NCBI RefSeq assembly: GCF_003710825.1
Contig: NZ_RHHQ01000027.1
Location: 1 to 64,000, forward strand
Direction of reading: 5' to 3'
Length of the DNA: 64,000 nucleotides
DNA from: Brevibacillus fluminis
GTDB lineage: Bacteria > Bacillota > Bacilli > Brevibacillales > Brevibacillaceae
The notes below the pieces were generated by a model. The model ran no database searches, had not been told where the DNA came from, and worked only from the letters and a program-made list of their open reading frames with translations. The translations under genes and the position numbers were made by a program. Below, one piece after another: positions 50,705-60,639 of this stretch (position 1 is its first letter; each line of letters starts with the position of its first letter).

Positions 50705-52732
50705 CTAAGGATTAGATGGGTCATTACTCTTCTTCCCCACTTCTATAAGTTGAATCAAATGTCTATCGACACCTAAGTCTAATGCCGTCTCACTTGAAGT
50801 AAGTACACCTTTATCACCACAAGTGAAAATTATTTGAAAATTGTTGTTTAATTTTTTGTCTTTAACCAGCTCCATTACTAATTCAGTAAATTTTACAAAG
50901 GTTTCTTCATCAAGATTTTGTTGCCGAGGTTCATCAAGAATAAGGATTAATGGATGGTTAGTTCGATGCTTACTTTTTAAACAAGTAACTAGTAAGCCCA
51001 AGTAATATGAAATCAGAATTCGAATAAGACCACTACTAGATGTAATATTGTATAAGTTTTTCCCCTCTATCTTAGGCTTGAAATCATCTCTATCAATTTT
51101 TATTGCCCTAAAAATTTTTTCATTTATCTCTTCTAATTTTTTATTATCAAAACCTTCTTTAAGGAAATCAAACCCTCTTAAAATTTCCTTAAAAGTATCC
51201 TCGAACAATTGTAGCTTTTCTGAATCCACTGTATCATTTTCGGTCTCTTTAAGCTTTTTGTCTAACTCTGCTATTTCTTCAGATAAAGTAATTATCTGAT
51301 TTTCAATCGCTTCATATTTAGTTATTATTTCATTCTCCCTTTTAAGATTTATCAGGGTATTATTTAATCGTCCAATCTCACTCGAATATCCTTGGTACTG
51401 TTTGAGATAATTGGGCTTTAGGTCAAAATTAATTTCATTAATGGTTTTTTCTATTTCTTCTATATCAAGTTCTAACAAAAATAGCTTGCTTTCAACCTCA
51501 TGTTTCTCCAGTTCCTTTCTATTCTTTATTCTTTCAAAATCCCTCATCTCATCTAACAAATATCCGTATAGTTGTTCACTTTTAGATATATTCGCTAATT
51601 TGAATTGATTACCACATAAGCTACAGTTATTTGTATCTATTTCATACACTTCGTCAATCAATACTTGATTTAAGCAATGCGGACAGTTTTCTATTGGAAG
51701 AGAAGATATGAGCTTTTTCGCTGTCTTTAATTTATCAATCTTTTCAATATCAAGTTTAATTTTATTTATTCGATAGTAATATTCATTAATTTCTCGACTT
51801 AACCCATTAATCTGCTCTTTATAGCGTCTTATCACATTTTTTAATTTCCGATAGTCTTCCCTATAAGGTTGTACTGAACCATCCAGCTGGATATTACCGG
51901 ACTCCAGCTCTTTAAGTCTTGTATGATACTCTTCAACCTCCTGCTCAATTACTTTTACGGCACTCTTTATTTCCTCAGTACTCTTGTATTTAAAAAGACT
52001 TATAATTTCATGTACATCATCTCGTGAAGTCCTCTTCTCTTTCAATTCATTTTTTAATAACTTCAGTCGTAATTTTTCCGTGATATTTTGAACGCTACTC
52101 AAATTTAGTATTATCTCAAAAGCCTTATGTTTTACATCGGGTATATTATAGTTAGGGTTTGCAGCTTGAATATCATCCCATGCCGTCTGAGGTACGACAA
52201 ACAAAGGCATAATGTTTTGAAAATATATCTTCGAACCCTCAAATTGGATTTCCGGTATTTTAAAAAACTCAAATAAAAAATTTTGAAATGTTTTATTACC
52301 CTCAATTCCAGTATCCTTCTTAGCCTTGTAATAATCTATTTTAGTTGCCTTATGAATATCTGCAATGTCGACATCTTGAAATACAACAACTGTTTCTTCC
52401 CTACCTAAAGCATCACGCCTTATAACAACCCTTTTAGACTCAGGGTTTATTATTTGTAAGTATATAAAGTTTTCAATAACTGCTTCACCATCTATTACTT
52501 TCATTATCGGAGGGAAATTTGTATCACTCCATGTACTCTTCCCGTATAAATCTTCTCCATTTAAGGCATAAATAATACTTTTAATAAGTGTACTCTTCCC
52601 CAGATTATTTTTGCCATAAATGAGATTAACCTGCCGTTTTTCCCCGTCCTCTTTTACGAAACTAACATAACATCCATACTTTTTCTTACTTTCGGTTGTG
52701 ATATCTATTTTTATCGCTTCAATATACATCAT
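50705..52732 (-). CDS. Rad50/SMC-like ATPase of a three-component (ABC-3C-like) system
   Basis: About 675 residues. Walker A YGKNNLGKST near residue 40, long coiled coils (about 220-330 and 420-510) that flank a zinc-ribbon-like pair ENCPHCLNQV ... NCSLCGNQF (C-x2-C twice, about 365-395), signature SSSGLIRILISYYLGLL, Walker B LILILDEPRQQNLDEE and a switch His-like GDKG near the C-terminus. This is the layout of RecN/Rad50-type AAA ATPases that act with nucleases. It overlaps the middle gene by 14 bases; third gene of the operon. Predicted power component of an anti-phage complex. Confidence 0.85.
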   Translation of the reverse strand: MMYIEAIKIDITTESKKKYGCYVSFVKEDGEKRQVNLIYGKNNLGKSTLIKSIIYALNGEDLYGKSTWSDTNFPPIMKVIDGEAVIENFIYLQIINPESKRVVIRRDALGREETVVVFQDVDIADIHKATKIDYYKAKKDTGIEGNKTFQNFLFEFFKIPEIQFEGSKIYFQNIMPLFVVPQTAWDDIQAANPNYNIPDVKHKAFEIILNLSSVQNITEKLRLKLLKNELKEKRTSRDDVHEIISLFKYKSTEEIKSAVKVIEQEVEEYHTRLKELESGNIQLDGSVQPYREDYRKLKNVIRRYKEQINGLSREINEYYYRINKIKLDIEKIDKLKTAKKLISSLPIENCPHCLNQVLIDEVYEIDTNNCSLCGNQFKLANISKSEQLYGYLLDEMRDFERIKNRKELEKHEVESKLFLLELDIEEIEKTINEINFDLKPNYLKQYQGYSSEIGRLNNTLINLKRENEIITKYEAIENQIITLSEEIAELDKKLKETENDTVDSEKLQLFEDTFKEILRGFDFLKEGFDNKKLEEINEKIFRAIKIDRDDFKPKIEGKNLYNITSSSGLIRILISYYLGLLVTCLKSKHRTNHPLILILDEPRQQNLDEETFVKFTELVMELVKDKKLNNNFQIIFTCGDKGVLTSSETALDLGVDRHLIQLIEVGKKSNDPSNP

Positions 52733-53369
52733 TACCACCACCCAATATTAACTCTGGAAAGAACTCAGCAATATATTTATCTATCCTTGCATTTGTTGAT
52801 TTTTTAGGGAATATTTCATTTATTATCTCCATTCTATGTACCCATTTCCCTTCAATTTCATGGACTTCATTAGAGATTTCCATGCCAAGGTCAGTAAGAA
52901 TAATGCAAAATTGTTTATCACCTGATGGAGTGATTTTCGTATACTTTATTTGGATTAAATTTTTACTTACCATATAATTAAAAATACTATCGTAACGAGG
53001 GTCCCAAGGACCTCGTAAATAATTTATCATTGGAGAAAAAGCGTCTACTTTTTCATAATCATTTAAATTAAGTTTATCGCTTAGTTTTTTCTTTTTACTA
53101 TTATTAATTACCTTTTCTAAATAAAATGGATATCTTATTAGGAAGTCATAAAACGCAAATTTACTTCTTCCATATAGTAGTGGTGTTGTTGAAACAGACT
53201 CAACAACCAATCCACAAACATTTATTAAAAGTAATAATCTGTACGTATGAAAGTCATAATCATCATCAGGTTTAACATATAATATTTGATTTTCAATAGG
53301 CTCTACTTCCATTTGAACTTTACTATTCATTAAAGCTTGTATAAATTTGTTGTTTATTTTGTGTTCCAT
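52719..53369 (-). CDS. Middle component of the three-gene cargo
   Basis: 216 residues (MEHKINNKFIQALMNSKVQ; AAGGAG 8 bases upstream). Its ATG shares one base with the nuclease stop (TAATG) and its end overlaps the ATPase gene, so all three are translated together. Helical, with a C-terminal winged-helix look (FNYMVSKNLIQIKYTKITPSGDKQFCIILTDLGMEIS) as in ABC-three-component middle proteins. No catalytic motif is visible. Role inferred from context: links ATPase and nuclease. Confidence 0.75.
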   Translation of the reverse strand: MEHKINNKFIQALMNSKVQMEVEPIENQILYVKPDDDYDFHTYRLLLLINVCGLVVESVSTTPLLYGRSKFAFYDFLIRYPFYLEKVINNSKKKKLSDKLNLNDYEKVDAFSPMINYLRGPWDPRYDSIFNYMVSKNLIQIKYTKITPSGDKQFCIILTDLGMEISNEVHEIEGKWVHRMEIINEIFPKKSTNARIDKYIAEFFPELILGGGNDVY

Positions 53370-54823
53370 TATACTTTCTCCTTTGTCCATCTTAACGGAC
53401 ACTCAGCTGCAATCTGATACATTTGTGCATATACAACCTCTTCATCAATGTCCACTGACTTTAACTTGCCAAAGTCTATTGCAGCATCACTTAACGTATC
53501 CTGAAACTTCACCCAAAAATCGACTGGGTCGAAATTATTTTTCCTTTTATTTTCCTGTACAGCAGTAAGGCATAACCTTCTTACCTTATATTCAAGCTGT
53601 TTTAAATCTTGATACTCTTGATTAAGACCAGCTATTTGTAACTTGTCTAAATGTATCAAGTACGAGCATCGAGATTGAGTAGCAAGCTCTAAGATAGAAT
53701 CTGACTCATCCGCATCTTCAATCCCCATAGCTCTAATCTTCCTTTCAAGGTTACTTTGCTTTTCAGTATCCTGTTCTGTTACCTCATTAATTCTGACTTC
53801 ATCTATAATAATAGGGAGCTCATATACTGTTTTCCTCTCATCTCCCGTTACTTCTCGACTCAAAAGGGTAGCAACCATACCCTCTAAGGTATCAAATCGG
53901 CTATTTAAAAAATTCGTTAAAGTGCTATCAACATTATTTGAAATCTCCTCAAGAGATTCATCTATAATTTGATTTAACAAGCCAATTGTGAGAACTCTGT
54001 TCTCAATGTCTGATTGAGATGATTTATTATAAACTTCTGTTAATAATCGTGCCTGCATTACATTTGGGAGACACTTCAACTTTGGAATCGTTATTATTAA
54101 CTCTAAATTCCTTTTTCTAATACTTTCAATAGAATCCTCAGGTTCTTCATTTTCAAATGAGAACCTAATTTTTTGAATAAAAGCTTTTATATTCTCTTCA
54201 TCTACGATTGCGGATTGTGATTTACTGTATTCACTTTCGATAAATTCCATCTTTTCTACTAACTCAGCAATCTCTTTTTCCAACACTTCATCATTCGACT
54301 TATCCCCAGACTTTTTGCCTTCCCTCGTCTTTATCATCTTAGTGTATTTGGCGATAATAGAATCTTTTTCTGAACACAAAACAGAACTAAGTAATTCTTG
54401 TACGACTGGGATTATCTTTGACATTAAATCATCTGAAATTGGATTTGATGCATCTACCCATTCTAATAAAAGGTCGGACCTTTTCTTCACAGAGCTATTT
54501 GTAACAAAAAAGAATTCTCCTACATATTCGAAGTCATACTTAGAATACAATATAAAAAAATTAAACAATGCCTTTTGAATATCATCACTCTTTAAACTAA
54601 AATCACTTGAATAACATTTGATTTGTGTGAAATTCACAGTGTTAGTGGAAGTGTTTAATTCCTTAATATCATCTTCCGTCTCACAATAAATCTTAGTATC
54701 AATGCTTTTAATATATGCATTGACCCAAGTATTAAGAGTCACCAAATATTGATAAAGAAACCCTCTATTAGTAGCAATAGCATCAGTAGTTTTTTGGAAA
54801 ATGGATAATTCATTATTTACCAT
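53369..54823 (-). CDS. DUF4297/Cap4-like nuclease-domain effector
   Basis: 484 residues (MVNNELSIFQKTTDAIATNRGFLYQYLVTL; AGGAG 7 bases upstream). The N-terminal domain has GFLYQYL, IYCETEDDIKEL and FTQIKCYS: Glu-Asp-Asp followed by Q-x-K, the active-site pattern of the restriction-endonuclease-like DUF4297 (Cap4) fold. The rest (about 160-480) is helical with a coiled coil and has no recognised sensor domain. Predicted dsDNase of the defence set. First gene of the cargo operon, 60 bases past the tns terminator. Confidence 0.8.
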   Translation of the reverse strand: MVNNELSIFQKTTDAIATNRGFLYQYLVTLNTWVNAYIKSIDTKIYCETEDDIKELNTSTNTVNFTQIKCYSSDFSLKSDDIQKALFNFFILYSKYDFEYVGEFFFVTNSSVKKRSDLLLEWVDASNPISDDLMSKIIPVVQELLSSVLCSEKDSIIAKYTKMIKTREGKKSGDKSNDEVLEKEIAELVEKMEFIESEYSKSQSAIVDEENIKAFIQKIRFSFENEEPEDSIESIRKRNLELIITIPKLKCLPNVMQARLLTEVYNKSSQSDIENRVLTIGLLNQIIDESLEEISNNVDSTLTNFLNSRFDTLEGMVATLLSREVTGDERKTVYELPIIIDEVRINEVTEQDTEKQSNLERKIRAMGIEDADESDSILELATQSRCSYLIHLDKLQIAGLNQEYQDLKQLEYKVRRLCLTAVQENKRKNNFDPVDFWVKFQDTLSDAAIDFGKLKSVDIDEEVVYAQMYQIAAECPLRWTKEKV

Positions 54824-54931
54824 GATATTACTCCTATTTATTCTATGTTTTTCAAATAGCTTTCTTTCGACATATTTTACCACGTATTCCTTTTTCCCAA
54901 TACATTGTATTTAATAGGTCATAGATTAAAA

Positions 54932-54960
54932 CAGACTTAAACCATTGCGGTTTAAGTCCG
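54932..54960 (-). terminator. tns operon terminator
   Basis: CAGACTTAAACC/GGTTTAAGTCCG stem followed leftward by TTTTAATC. It separates the tnsABC-tniQ operon from the cargo operon. Confidence 0.8.
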
Positions 54961-54970
54961 TTCGCCTCTG

Positions 54971-56857
54971 CTATATCATAGTTTGATTTTCAAGAGCTAT
55001 TTCGATAAATTTTTTCACTCTGGAGGACGCTAATTTAGAGTTTATACCTGATAAACGATATACTTGCCATTCCCTGACAACATCAAATTCTGTTCCTAAT
55101 CTACTTATTACCCTTTTTACCCTTCTTATTTGAAATTCATCTTTGCTTTCGACAACAGTGCTCACGTACTCTACACTTCGTGGGATTTTCTGAGGTACTT
55201 TTTCAAACCAACTTTGTTTACCCGTTTTTCTTGTGATTGATTTAAATGTCTTTTGCAAAAGCTTGTCAGCTTCCGATTCATCCCACTTTGTAAGAATCTC
55301 ATGAAGAAGAGATAGTAACATTTCGTCTCTTTGATTCCAATCAACTCTTGCCCTCAGCTGAATTTTTCCTTTTTCTTTAGGGGAGTTTTCTTTTAACCAT
55401 TCCTTGCGACATCGATACAACCATGCATATATGTGCGGAGCCCTCAAACGTAATTTATTAATTCCATCGTCAGGGAAATCAATTAATAGTTGCAACCATT
55501 TGTCTTGGTATTCAGTACCGCTTTCTTCCTTAGGGAAATTTTCTATTAGTTGATTTTTTCTTCCCTTTAACAATTTCCATTTCCCTGCTATACCCAATTT
55601 TATTGCCTGTTTTTTTAAGGTTTCTGTATCTGCTCTTAGAGCAGTCGACATGACCTCTAATGTTGCCCTCTCCTGTATAAGCGTTTTTAGTTTTTGCTCC
55701 CACACTTCCCCATAGCACAATATCTTGATGTCTTTTCGTTGAATTTCCTTCCCAATCTTCTCTCTTACTGAGTAACTGAAGCCACAAGAACATGTAAATT
55801 GACCCACTACTTTCTTAGAGTCATAGCAATAGGTGATTTCTTTAGCGTGGACTACTTCTTGTTCAAAATGATTGACTACAGGGTTAAAGCATTTCCATGG
55901 CCCGTTTCCAAAGGGCTCTTTAATTCCTTTCCCAGTAAAAAAGTCTTCTGTTGAACCGCATAAAAAGCTCATCATGAGGACATGACGAATAGGGTGAAAG
56001 GCTCTCCGATGTTTTCGAACAATCGCACTTAACCAGGTTTGGTCTGACGTCTCGTCAATTTCTGACTGTAACAATTGAAGTATGTCCTGCGGAAAAATAT
56101 CACAAAAAGCCTTTATTAGCTCCTTTTTACGAACTCTTCCTGATGGTAAAGCAAGTCCTTTACTTTGGAGAACTTTAGTATATTGTTGTCGCAGATAGTT
56201 TTCATGAAATGGCGTTAAAGAAGCATTCAACAACCAACGCATCTCATTAGCAACTCGTTGTAATACACGAGTATCGATAGAATCATCTATTACATAAGTA
56301 CACATTTCTATATTCTCATCGTCAGCTTGAATAAATTCATGTTGATTGACATCTTGGAGGAGCCGATTACTTTTGAGCAACCTACTCCCATGCTCAGGAC
56401 ATACAAGCACTCCCGACACCTGGTGTATACGATGCCAATAAGCTTCTCCATATTGTTCTCGGTCTTGTATGAAACAATCACCACAGAATTGTAAACTCGT
56501 AATAGCAGATACCGAACTAGCTGTTACACCTACTAGTGCACGAATTCCCCTTCCATCCTCGCCCATTACTAAGCTTATAGCTTTTTGTGATTTCTTTTGG
56601 TCTAAAAAGGGCAGGTACAAAGGAAGTAAAGAGTGGTTCCTAATGAATTCATCTTCCGTATAGACCGAGCCTATCGGTAATCTCTTAACAAGCGCTGTTA
56701 AATTTGCTTGAAAATCAACGCTAGACCTCGTACTGGACTTCCCAAAAAGCTCACTCATTGTTACTTTGGGTGAAATATTTCCAGCTCTAACGTGATACCT
56801 AGCTAGTACGCTATATAACAACTCATCTCTATACGGTGTTGGAAAATAGGTGAGCAC
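54971..56857 (-). CDS. tnsD: TnsD/TniQ-family target-selection protein
   Basis: About 628 residues; GTG start with AGGAG 8 bases upstream preferred over a TTG two codons earlier. N-terminal TniQ domain: LTYFPTPYRDELLYSVLARYHVRAGN, then a zinc finger with QFCGDC (about 125-128) and VCPEHGSRL (about 153-156). C-terminal TnsD-like region with further Cys (FTCSCGFSYSVREK) and HTH-rich segments. In Tn7, TnsD binds the end of glmS and recruits TnsC. The size and the insertion point next to glmS fit that role. Fourth gene of the tns operon. Confidence 0.93.
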   Translation of the reverse strand: MLTYFPTPYRDELLYSVLARYHVRAGNISPKVTMSELFGKSSTRSSVDFQANLTALVKRLPIGSVYTEDEFIRNHSLLPLYLPFLDQKKSQKAISLVMGEDGRGIRALVGVTASSVSAITSLQFCGDCFIQDREQYGEAYWHRIHQVSGVLVCPEHGSRLLKSNRLLQDVNQHEFIQADDENIEMCTYVIDDSIDTRVLQRVANEMRWLLNASLTPFHENYLRQQYTKVLQSKGLALPSGRVRKKELIKAFCDIFPQDILQLLQSEIDETSDQTWLSAIVRKHRRAFHPIRHVLMMSFLCGSTEDFFTGKGIKEPFGNGPWKCFNPVVNHFEQEVVHAKEITYCYDSKKVVGQFTCSCGFSYSVREKIGKEIQRKDIKILCYGEVWEQKLKTLIQERATLEVMSTALRADTETLKKQAIKLGIAGKWKLLKGRKNQLIENFPKEESGTEYQDKWLQLLIDFPDDGINKLRLRAPHIYAWLYRCRKEWLKENSPKEKGKIQLRARVDWNQRDEMLLSLLHEILTKWDESEADKLLQKTFKSITRKTGKQSWFEKVPQKIPRSVEYVSTVVESKDEFQIRRVKRVISRLGTEFDVVREWQVYRLSGINSKLASSRVKKFIEIALENQTMI

Positions 56858-56870
56858 AGTCAAATCTCCT

Positions 56871-58541
56871 CTATGCCAGCTCCTGGAACGGGTCTAGAAT
56901 GTAACCTGCTTCCTTCAAAGCATCGTAGGCAGTAATTTCTTGGTTCTTTTTTAGAATCACATATCTTAAATCGTTCTCATCTTTTATGGTCTCCTTTTGA
57001 TTTAATTTCTTTTTTTTAATTTCCGCGGATTTCTGTCTTGAATTCGTAAAAGCATTTTCCCCCGCTTTTCGAGCTAGTTCATTTATTGACACCTCAATTC
57101 CCAATTCACTAATAGCTTCTTTTGCAGCTTTTTTTGCATCCGAATCCGAAACACCCATCGATATCAGTCTTATAATCAATTCCTCTAGTATATTCTCCCT
57201 TTCAGACTCTTGTTTCTTTTTGAGAGCTTCCTTATGGAGACGTATTACCGACTTTTTATCTAACTCGCTAAGTTTATTTTGAATGTATGACTCTATATCC
57301 ACTGGTCGAATATCATCAAACTTCGTAAGTGATTCGATATCGCCATTTCTCAATGCTTGAAGAAATGGTTGTACAAGCCTCAAATTCTCCCTCCCAACCT
57401 TTCGAATAAGGTCTGGGGTTATTTTCTCTAGGCTTGACGAAATTACCCGTATCTGTGCAAGCATATAAAGCTTAACAGCTATATCTGTAATCCCCTGGCT
57501 TTCCTCGTAGAGGACACTGCTTATTTGGTCTGTATATGGCGTGACCGCTTTTGTCCACTGATATTCCCACATAAGTTCCATGATGGTATCCCATTCTTCA
57601 TCCTTATTCATACGGTCCCATACCATATCTCCCTGACCCGCACTTCTTCTTGCCTGACGAAATTGACTCTGTAGACTTCCCAATGCTCTTTGTGTTCCAA
57701 TTAAAATAACTGGAATTCCAATCGTATTTACTAAAGTAACAAAGAAATTAAGCATTTTATCTGCCCCACCTTGGGCAGCTGAATGTAAATGTTGAACTTC
57801 ATCAATAATTAATACACCTAGGCAGTGATTTGAAGCTATTTGAACCATATATTTAAGCATTTCTTCTACAGAAATTCGCCTAGCTACAACTTTATGGGAA
57901 TAATTGGTTCCAAGCAACTCGTCCATTTTCAGAAAAAACGAAATGCACAATCCTTTGAGCGACGCTCCATCGTAGGGGCAATCCAATTTAAGATAAGTAA
58001 CCTGATATAAAGAAAGTGGGGTTCCTTTATATTCATGATGAATGATAACCTTTGGATACATAGAGAGAACCCGTTCAACTGATGTTGTTTTTCCCATACC
58101 TGACGTCCCAATAATCGCAAATCCATTTCCTGTGTTTCTTATATCACCAAAAACACTAGTTATCCCTTCTTTTTCTTTAAGTGCTTTGTTCCCTTTTTGC
58201 AATCTGAGTGCATGTAATTTACCAAGCGGATTTCGACTTATATATCCCTGTCGAATACATACCGATATTCGCTGCTCTAATTCAATATGCTTCGTAGTCG
58301 GTTGAAAATATCTACCTAATCTACGAACTAGATGTAGCTTATACTTATCATCTGATTTTCGCTCATTAGGATGATATTTGGGATATAAAGTAAGAGCATC
58401 AATTACTTCTCCCATATCAAGAATTGGAGGCAATGCTTCAATGATTGGATTGTCCTCGTAATCAAGTACCCCTTGTTCTTTATAAGTAGCTAATTCGGCA
58501 ACACAACCATTCGGAATTTGTACAAACCCACCATTAGTCAA
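56871..58541 (-). CDS. tnsC: TnsC-type AAA+ transposition regulator
   Basis: 556 residues from a TTG start (AAGGAG 10 bases upstream). Walker A IGTSGMGKTTS (145-153), Walker B VLIIDEVQHLH (about 243-253), sensor segment IPVILIGTQRALGSL, and a long C-terminal tail rich in Lys/Glu that likely contacts TnsA/TnsB. It couples target choice by TnsD to activation of the TnsAB transposase. Starts within the last codons of tnsB (8-base overlap). Confidence 0.95.
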   Translation of the reverse strand: MTNGGFVQIPNGCVAELATYKEQGVLDYEDNPIIEALPPILDMGEVIDALTLYPKYHPNERKSDDKYKLHLVRRLGRYFQPTTKHIELEQRISVCIRQGYISRNPLGKLHALRLQKGNKALKEKEGITSVFGDIRNTGNGFAIIGTSGMGKTTSVERVLSMYPKVIIHHEYKGTPLSLYQVTYLKLDCPYDGASLKGLCISFFLKMDELLGTNYSHKVVARRISVEEMLKYMVQIASNHCLGVLIIDEVQHLHSAAQGGADKMLNFFVTLVNTIGIPVILIGTQRALGSLQSQFRQARRSAGQGDMVWDRMNKDEEWDTIMELMWEYQWTKAVTPYTDQISSVLYEESQGITDIAVKLYMLAQIRVISSSLEKITPDLIRKVGRENLRLVQPFLQALRNGDIESLTKFDDIRPVDIESYIQNKLSELDKKSVIRLHKEALKKKQESERENILEELIIRLISMGVSDSDAKKAAKEAISELGIEVSINELARKAGENAFTNSRQKSAEIKKKKLNQKETIKDENDLRYVILKKNQEITAYDALKEAGYILDPFQELA

Positions 58542-60639
58542 AACTCCAATTCTCCTTTTGTTTGCTCCGAATTAAATCCATCACGGACACTTCCGTCTCA
58601 TCCTTTATGCTTGTTACATTATCTGCTTTTAGTACCCCCCCTTTTTTTTCGGATTCAGTCTTCTGCCGATTTAAGTGGAGTGCTTCTTTCTCACGATTTT
58701 TTTCTTTGTCTACTTTCCTAAACGCTTTGATATTTTTTGTTTTGACTTTTTCTTTAGGTGATTCGCTTTCTGCTTCATCCCGAATTTCCTCCATTCTTTT
58801 GAAAAAATCAATTTTATGCTGGAGCTGCGCATTCTTTCTAAGCTGAGAGTTTAACTCTAAGCATTCATTGAGATGTAGAATCTCATCAAATGTCATCTCA
58901 AAATGCTCCTTTTCTTTTGGAAGAAGGCTACAAGTAATAAAATCCCTCCCATTATTTCTAATTAGATAGATATTCTTTGCATTACGCGGGTCATATGCCA
59001 CCTCTTCACGCCAAGAGTTCTTGTTAGCTCTCTCAAACCATCCTTCTTCTATTCCCTCTTGACAACTATAACTTTTCCCTTTAAAAATTATCCCTTGAAA
59101 AGTAATCGTCGCTTTTCCCCTCGGCATTAAATTAAGCTTCACAAGTTCTTCAGAACAGGCTCGTAAACTACCAGAGCGATTTTGTAATCCCCATTCCCAT
59201 ATTTGCCTAGGCAATGGTTCTACACCATCTGCTATCATTTCTTTGCTAAGTGGGTATTTCTTCATTTCTTTGTCATTATTTAAGTAGAGCACAGCGTAAA
59301 TGACCATTCTTGTAAACTGATAAAGGTCAAGCTTAGCTTCCTTCCTGTAGTCAGTTACACCTCTCTCACCTGCATCTTTATGAACATAGCCAGCCAAAAA
59401 TGGCTTTAGCAACTCTTGAACAGTTCTAATGGTCCTTTCAACAATACCTTTTAAATCAGGGCGATATGCTGGAGTATTAACGACGCGTATTTGTAAGGAG
59501 TTTGCCAATGTATCAGCAAAACCACTTAACATCTCACCTCTGTCAGCAACTATCGTATCTGGAAGGTATTGTGCATTCCACATATCTTCCGTAATATCAA
59601 TTCCAAGCTGTTTACAAAACTCTACTTTATTTGAAAAAGCATTTGCTAGAGCCATCATCGCGGCATTCCACGAAGGATTTTCAAGTCCCACATACACTCC
59701 TGTAATCATTCGCGAAAATACATCCACTACAAAATATAAAGTTGGACGTCCAATTGTTTGCGTTCTATTATATCGACTGACGATATAAACATCCGCAATT
59801 GTCGCATCGATTTGATAAACAGAGCCTGGTCCTATCAACTGTTCATGTGAATTGCTCAAAACAGGTCTACTTCCTAGGTTGTATTTTTTCTTACCTTCCC
59901 TAGCGATAATTTTGTCTTTGCGTTTAATTTCCTTATTAAACCAATATCTAAATTGTCGTAGAGTTGGAATTGTTTCCTCGTCATAAAAATACTCCTTTAA
60001 CATTTGAGTATATGTATAGCTCAATGAGTTTTTTGTTTTATTCATATAAAATCTAGCGACAGCAATCCGAAAAATTTTTTTCATTTCTTCTGTTACATTA
60101 GCACCATCACCGATTTTTTCTCGAAAACGAGATGGTCTACCTGTCTTTTTCCCAACTAATGTCCTCTCCCGAACACCGCAATTTTGATAATTGGGTAACA
60201 ATGAGTTGGGAGATTTTCCTCTTTGCCAATACTTCCGAAAATACTTGTACAATGTAACCTTACTTATCTTATTTTGCTTCATCAAAATTTTTATGATTTT
60301 TCCTCTGCTATCTTCTATATAAATATCTGGCTCATCTTTTACCGCAGCTTTGATAAGTCCCCATGCATTATCACGTTTATCTTTATAAAGCTGGGGTATG
60401 TCAGCTTCTGAAATTACAATCGCTTTAGGGTCGTTATCCTGAACTACACATATTCCACATTGCAATTCGTTAAGTACATCTGAAACTTTTCGTTGGTAAG
60501 GAAACGCAAGTCGCATATCGATATCTATTAAGTACATAGTGTCAGTATTAGTATCTATATATAGGATTCTCTCTTTGCAAAGAACATCCTCATGCGTTCT
60601 TCTAACGATAATCATATTAACTGCTAATTTGGGATGCAT
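58534..60639 (-). CDS. tnsB: TnsB DDE transposase
   Basis: 701 residues; GGGGAG 6 bases before the ATG. RNase H-fold catalytic triad: YQIDATIADVY (Asp278), DTIVADRGEM (Asp366) and GIVERTIRTVQE (Glu401), close to the positions in Tn7 TnsB. N-terminal HTH domains (about 90-240) bind the end repeats; the C-terminal tail (about 590-700), highly charged, should bind TnsC. It cuts and joins the 3' ends. Overlaps tnsA by 23 bases. Confidence 0.96.
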   Translation of the reverse strand: MHPKLAVNMIIVRRTHEDVLCKERILYIDTNTDTMYLIDIDMRLAFPYQRKVSDVLNELQCGICVVQDNDPKAIVISEADIPQLYKDKRDNAWGLIKAAVKDEPDIYIEDSRGKIIKILMKQNKISKVTLYKYFRKYWQRGKSPNSLLPNYQNCGVRERTLVGKKTGRPSRFREKIGDGANVTEEMKKIFRIAVARFYMNKTKNSLSYTYTQMLKEYFYDEETIPTLRQFRYWFNKEIKRKDKIIAREGKKKYNLGSRPVLSNSHEQLIGPGSVYQIDATIADVYIVSRYNRTQTIGRPTLYFVVDVFSRMITGVYVGLENPSWNAAMMALANAFSNKVEFCKQLGIDITEDMWNAQYLPDTIVADRGEMLSGFADTLANSLQIRVVNTPAYRPDLKGIVERTIRTVQELLKPFLAGYVHKDAGERGVTDYRKEAKLDLYQFTRMVIYAVLYLNNDKEMKKYPLSKEMIADGVEPLPRQIWEWGLQNRSGSLRACSEELVKLNLMPRGKATITFQGIIFKGKSYSCQEGIEEGWFERANKNSWREEVAYDPRNAKNIYLIRNNGRDFITCSLLPKEKEHFEMTFDEILHLNECLELNSQLRKNAQLQHKIDFFKRMEEIRDEAESESPKEKVKTKNIKAFRKVDKEKNREKEALHLNRQKTESEKKGGVLKADNVTSIKDETEVSVMDLIRSKQKENWSFD

